Assembly (NCBI GenBank): GCA_003993805.1
Contig: RSEF01000020.1
Span: 8,291,474-8,355,473, forward strand
DNA length: 64,000 nucleotides
Origin: Himantopus leucocephalus
Lineage: Eukaryota > Chordata > Aves > Charadriiformes > Recurvirostridae
Direction: 5' to 3'
The notes beneath the pieces are model-generated. The model had not been told where the DNA came from, did no database searches, and saw only the letters and a program-made list of their open reading frames with translations. The position numbers and the translations under genes are program-made. Of this stretch, positions 60,949 through 64,000 are shown in pieces (within the stretch, counting starts at the first letter, position 1; every line of letters starts with the position of its first letter).

Positions 60949-61550
60949 GGGTTTTAACAAGAGGCTTTGAAGAGTTTCTGCTGCCTGCTTAAAAATAAAA
61001 AATCTTTAGGGAAAATGCAAACCTATGTTCTTATGACAGTAAAGTTATGTTTATTTAACCTATTTCCTGTGCTGGTTTTCAAGTCTTATCCTGGAGAAAA
61101 TGTTATGCCAATGCTTTATCATTTTTTCACAACTTGGACTTTAAAGCAAATGATCATCCATGAGCTATTTTTTTCAGATCTTCAGAAACTTTAAATAGCA
61201 TTTTTCTGCCTTCATCACAAAACCAGTTAAGCAGTAGCTGACTAAACGCGTGAGCAGAAATATCTCATTTTGTTCAAGCTTTTAAACTCTCCTTGTCAAC
61301 AAATGATTTAAGCATCTCTGTAAAGTGTACTGTCACTTTTCTACCATCTGTCATATGTCACTCTTTCTCCCTTATTCCCCAAGGAGAAATGTCAATCGTT
61401 GATTTCTATTTCATGTTTTCCTTTACAAGGGAAAATCCTGTTAGGATACAAATGAATTTTGTGGCTCTTACTCAACTTCACAGAGGATATTAATTGTTCT
61501 CTTCCAGGCACTATGTAATTCCTTCCTACTAGCGTATTCTGTTTGTCTCT

Positions 61551-61570
61551 CTTTTTTTTTTTTTTTNTTT
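61551..61570. repeat. Poly(T) tract interrupted by N
   Basis: A run of about 19 Ts with an N at 61567, followed by CAGCAAAAATACT. It looks like a splice acceptor (polypyrimidine plus CAG), but no plausible exon follows. The N most likely marks uncertain homopolymer length. Confidence 0.8.
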
Positions 61571-62218
61571 CAGCAAAAATACTAATTGTTTGTTGATACT
61601 AGTGGGAAGATGCTACCGTGGAATCAAAGGACTGCATATAAGATTAAATTAGAGAGGAGAAACATTATTATAATTACTTGAGTCTAGGACAGCCTCAGAC
61701 TCACAAGGTTTGCTTTTGGAAAAAATATTTTTAAATCATCCATGGCAAACCATTTCCAATTAGCTCACACTTACTGTGGGGTAAGAGCTTGCGTATGGGT
61801 AGACCGGAACAGCTGACGTGTTCAGACAGAGATAGACAGAATTAAGATACCCTTTTGATTTTTAAATCTATGGAAGGAGGGAGGGAAGATATCTTTTTAC
61901 TGCTGTATATTTAAACCGATCCATTTATATAGCCACTGTCCGTCCAGCTAAGGAGTCTATTCGTTCATAGAGGAACAACTAGTAAAAGGCTGTTTTCTAC
62001 CCATGGAAAATGATTGCTAATGTTGAACCAGAGGACCTCCTGCTTAGCAGGTTTTGGCCCAAGAACCATGATGATGGTGTCTGACCTCCCATTCTCCTTG
62101 GATGCTCCTGCTGAGCTTCCCATCATCTGGCTCAGAGCCTTGTGGGATGAGTAGTGACAGGGAAAGAGGCACCATGGTGCTGGAAGGGGAGCATCACAGC
62201 GGGTTGTATCAGAGAGGC

Positions 62219-62318
62219 NNNNNNNNNNNNNNNNNNNNNNNNNNNNNNNNNNNNNNNNNNNNNNNNNNNNNNNNNNNNNNNNNNNNNNNNNNNNNNNNNN
62301 NNNNNNNNNNNNNNNNNN
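62219..62318. other. Assembly gap (100 N)
   Basis: Exactly 100 Ns, a placeholder for unknown length. Flanking sequence on both sides is unique-looking and gives no clue to the missing content. Confidence 0.98.
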
Positions 62319-64000
62319 AAGAAAGCTTTGACACAGCAAGTAAAGAACCTAATTTACAAATTGTAATAGTTGCCATGTGTTTATTTCTTTGCCACGTGCA
62401 TTTGATCGGTGCTGCTCTCAAGCTTTGGAGAGTCTTCAGCTGATGTCTAGTATTTTCACTTTAGCTTAGAAAAGATGATGGATTTGAGGTTTAATTAAAA
62501 GGAACGCTCGTACTGATTTATTAAGTTTCCCTATTGCACATGGCAGCACCGGCACCAGACTGCTGATGGTGCTGCTCCAGCTTTGGGAAGAGCCTTGGCT
62601 TGGATCAGCAGCTCTGACTGCAGTTACGAGGTGAAATGTGTGGTCAGGAGCGATTACTTACAGTCCTTCTCCCCTGCCTTAGATTTCTAACTTCCTTGGA
62701 AAACTCCAATCTGTCTTCTCTTTAAAATGCCAGTAAAAGATGCTCAAGCTGTGGGGAAGCAAACCAGTAGCTCAGGTAACCTCCAGTCAGATCCCCTATG
62801 ATGGGATTCACTAGGAAAGAGTCACCCAATGCCCCATGACCTTCTGCTGCCCCTCTGTAAGAATCTTTCCACTAAACCAGGACTGAAACTCGAAGGGAAT
62901 TGAGCAATAGGATGTTTGAGCTGAACAGTAAAAAACAGTAAAAACAGGTGCAATGTTAAGCTAAATAACAGATGAACAATTTTAACAGAAAAACATAACC
63001 CATTGCCTAGAGGAGCCCTGATGATGTCATTACCTTATTTTCCCTAGGCTTGTGATGATGTGCTGTTTCCAATAAAAGGTGAAAGACTAGTCACCCCTCT
63101 GGATTCCTGTCCATTACAAATTAGATCCAGATGAAGCTGACTTTGATTTAAACACCCTTGCAGTAGGAACATTGGCGAGCTGTGCTTCAGCTAATTAAAC
63201 TTTCAGCAGTTCACCTTTGTGAGAGCTTAATTAGCTGAGATACTGCCTTCTCTATATTTATCTTGTGTGTCTTCCAGAGGTGCATGTCGAAAGGAGGTTT
63301 GATTCACGAGTTGTGTAACCAGGAGTGTGCATAAGCTTTTCTCCTCTTCTCCCTGGAAGGATAGGTGCTGTGTAGGGGTCGATGGCTAAGTTTGGGTTGT
63401 TTGGGTTGTTTTTTTTTTTTTTTTTNTTTTTTTTTTCACAAGGACCCTGAATATTCAATGTACCTGTATGTTTTCAGAGACTTGAGCCCCGTAATTTTAA
63501 CCAGAGTTGCACGGTGAGATGTGTCAGACGCTTTCAGTGCTGCAATTGCCCAAGCAAAGCTGTTGCGTGTGCAGAGCCTCGTACATCAGCTCTGCTGGTA
63601 TTTGGATCAGGAGCGGGAAAACCCACTTTGGTAAATGATCTTTACTTCCAAAGCACACCCACTGTGTTTAAAATAATGTACAAAAGCCACCGAAATTCCA
63701 CCCCATCCCTCTGCGCAGCACATGCCCTGTAGCAACTCTCATTCTTGCCTGGATTTCTGGAGATGTTAAACTTCTCCTTCCCTCCCTCTCCTCCCTGCCT
63801 GTCTTGGTTATTCAGTCTCTCTCATGTGAGAATGCAGGTGATGATTTCCAGTGCAAATGGGGCAGGTACTGCCTTNGGAGGGGCAAACGACTTGTGCATA
63901 GCACCTTTTCTCCAAATCCCTGTGTCAGTTCCTCCAAAATCCTGAGAGAAGCTTAAAATCCTTAGGCTTTAAAGTTGATGCTGAGATTTGTTTTCGTGTT
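62319..64000. other. Non-coding sequence at the window end
   Basis: No exon or repeat family was recognised. A poly(T) tract (63410-63436, N at 63426) and an isolated N at 63876 are present. If CHRNA4 follows, its first exon lies beyond this end or in the preceding gap. Confidence 0.5.
63410..63436. repeat. Poly(T) tract interrupted by N
   Basis: A run of about 26 Ts with an N at 63426, preceded by the GGGTTGTTTGGGTTGTT pattern. The true length is uncertain. Confidence 0.85.

Larger units (their letters stand above)
42691..62218. other. Long non-coding intergenic stretch
   Basis: No coding exon, RNA gene or intact mobile element was recognised in about 19.5 kb. It includes A-rich tracts (44264-44292), T-runs (45037-45047, 50047-50061 and 61551-61570), the duplicated segment at 54849-55125 and an AT-rich tract at 60859-60948. 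CHRNA4, the expected downstream neighbour, was sought by its conserved N-terminal exon products and not found. Confidence 0.5.

Noticed and set aside
61540..61640. Strong acceptor look-alike (poly(T) then CAG) downstream of KCNQ2
   Set aside because: The pyrimidine run is a homopolymer with an N, and the following bases hit stops quickly with no protein similarity.
58000..64000. Search for the first CHRNA4 exons
   Set aside because: No signal peptide or early extracellular-domain segment of a nicotinic subunit could be read in any frame here.

Overview
The window is vertebrate nuclear DNA, most likely from a bird. Two things support this. The + strand carries the 3' half of KCNQ2, a neuronal Kv7.2 potassium channel gene, split into canonical vertebrate exons. 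A CR1 retrotransposon 3' end with its octamer tail (ATTCTATG-type units) sits at 34261-34303, and CR1 is the dominant repeat of birds and other sauropsids. The repeat load is otherwise low, and no bacterial-type operons, tRNA or rRNA genes were seen.

Layout: 1-9477 is intronic sequence upstream of the first recognisable exon. Six KCNQ2 coding exons follow on the + strand: 9478-9701, 10144-10252, 10783-10914, an in-frame 108-nt cassette exon at 13855-13962, 19765-19888, and the terminal coding exon 20624-21343, which ends in TGA. Together they encode the distal cytoplasmic C-terminus: the A-B linker, calmodulin-binding helix B, helix C, the helix D tetramerisation coiled coil, and the ankyrin-G-binding tail. 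Splice phases agree across all junctions with the cassette either included or skipped. The exon ending at 10914 uses a GC donor rather than GT.

From 21344 onward no further protein-coding exon was recognised on either strand. The first part is presumably the KCNQ2 3' UTR, whose length cannot be fixed from sequence alone; candidate poly(A) signals lie at 21676, 24712, 29204 and 31554. The remainder (to 64000) looks like gene-poor intergenic sequence holding degraded CR1 pieces, small tandem repeats and AT-rich tracts. In other vertebrates the gene beyond the KCNQ2 3' end is CHRNA4; its exons were looked for and not seen here.

The assembly is a draft. There are two 100-N gaps (34161-34260 and 62219-62318) and five single Ns. 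Two of the single Ns (25924 and 54985) sit between near-identical direct repeats of about 121 and 135 bp, which look like unmerged contig ends or haplotypes rather than real duplications. No novel gene system was found. The most interesting biology is the splicing architecture around the helix C to helix D junction of KCNQ2: a GC donor, a pyrimidine-flanked cassette exon, and a weak G-rich acceptor.
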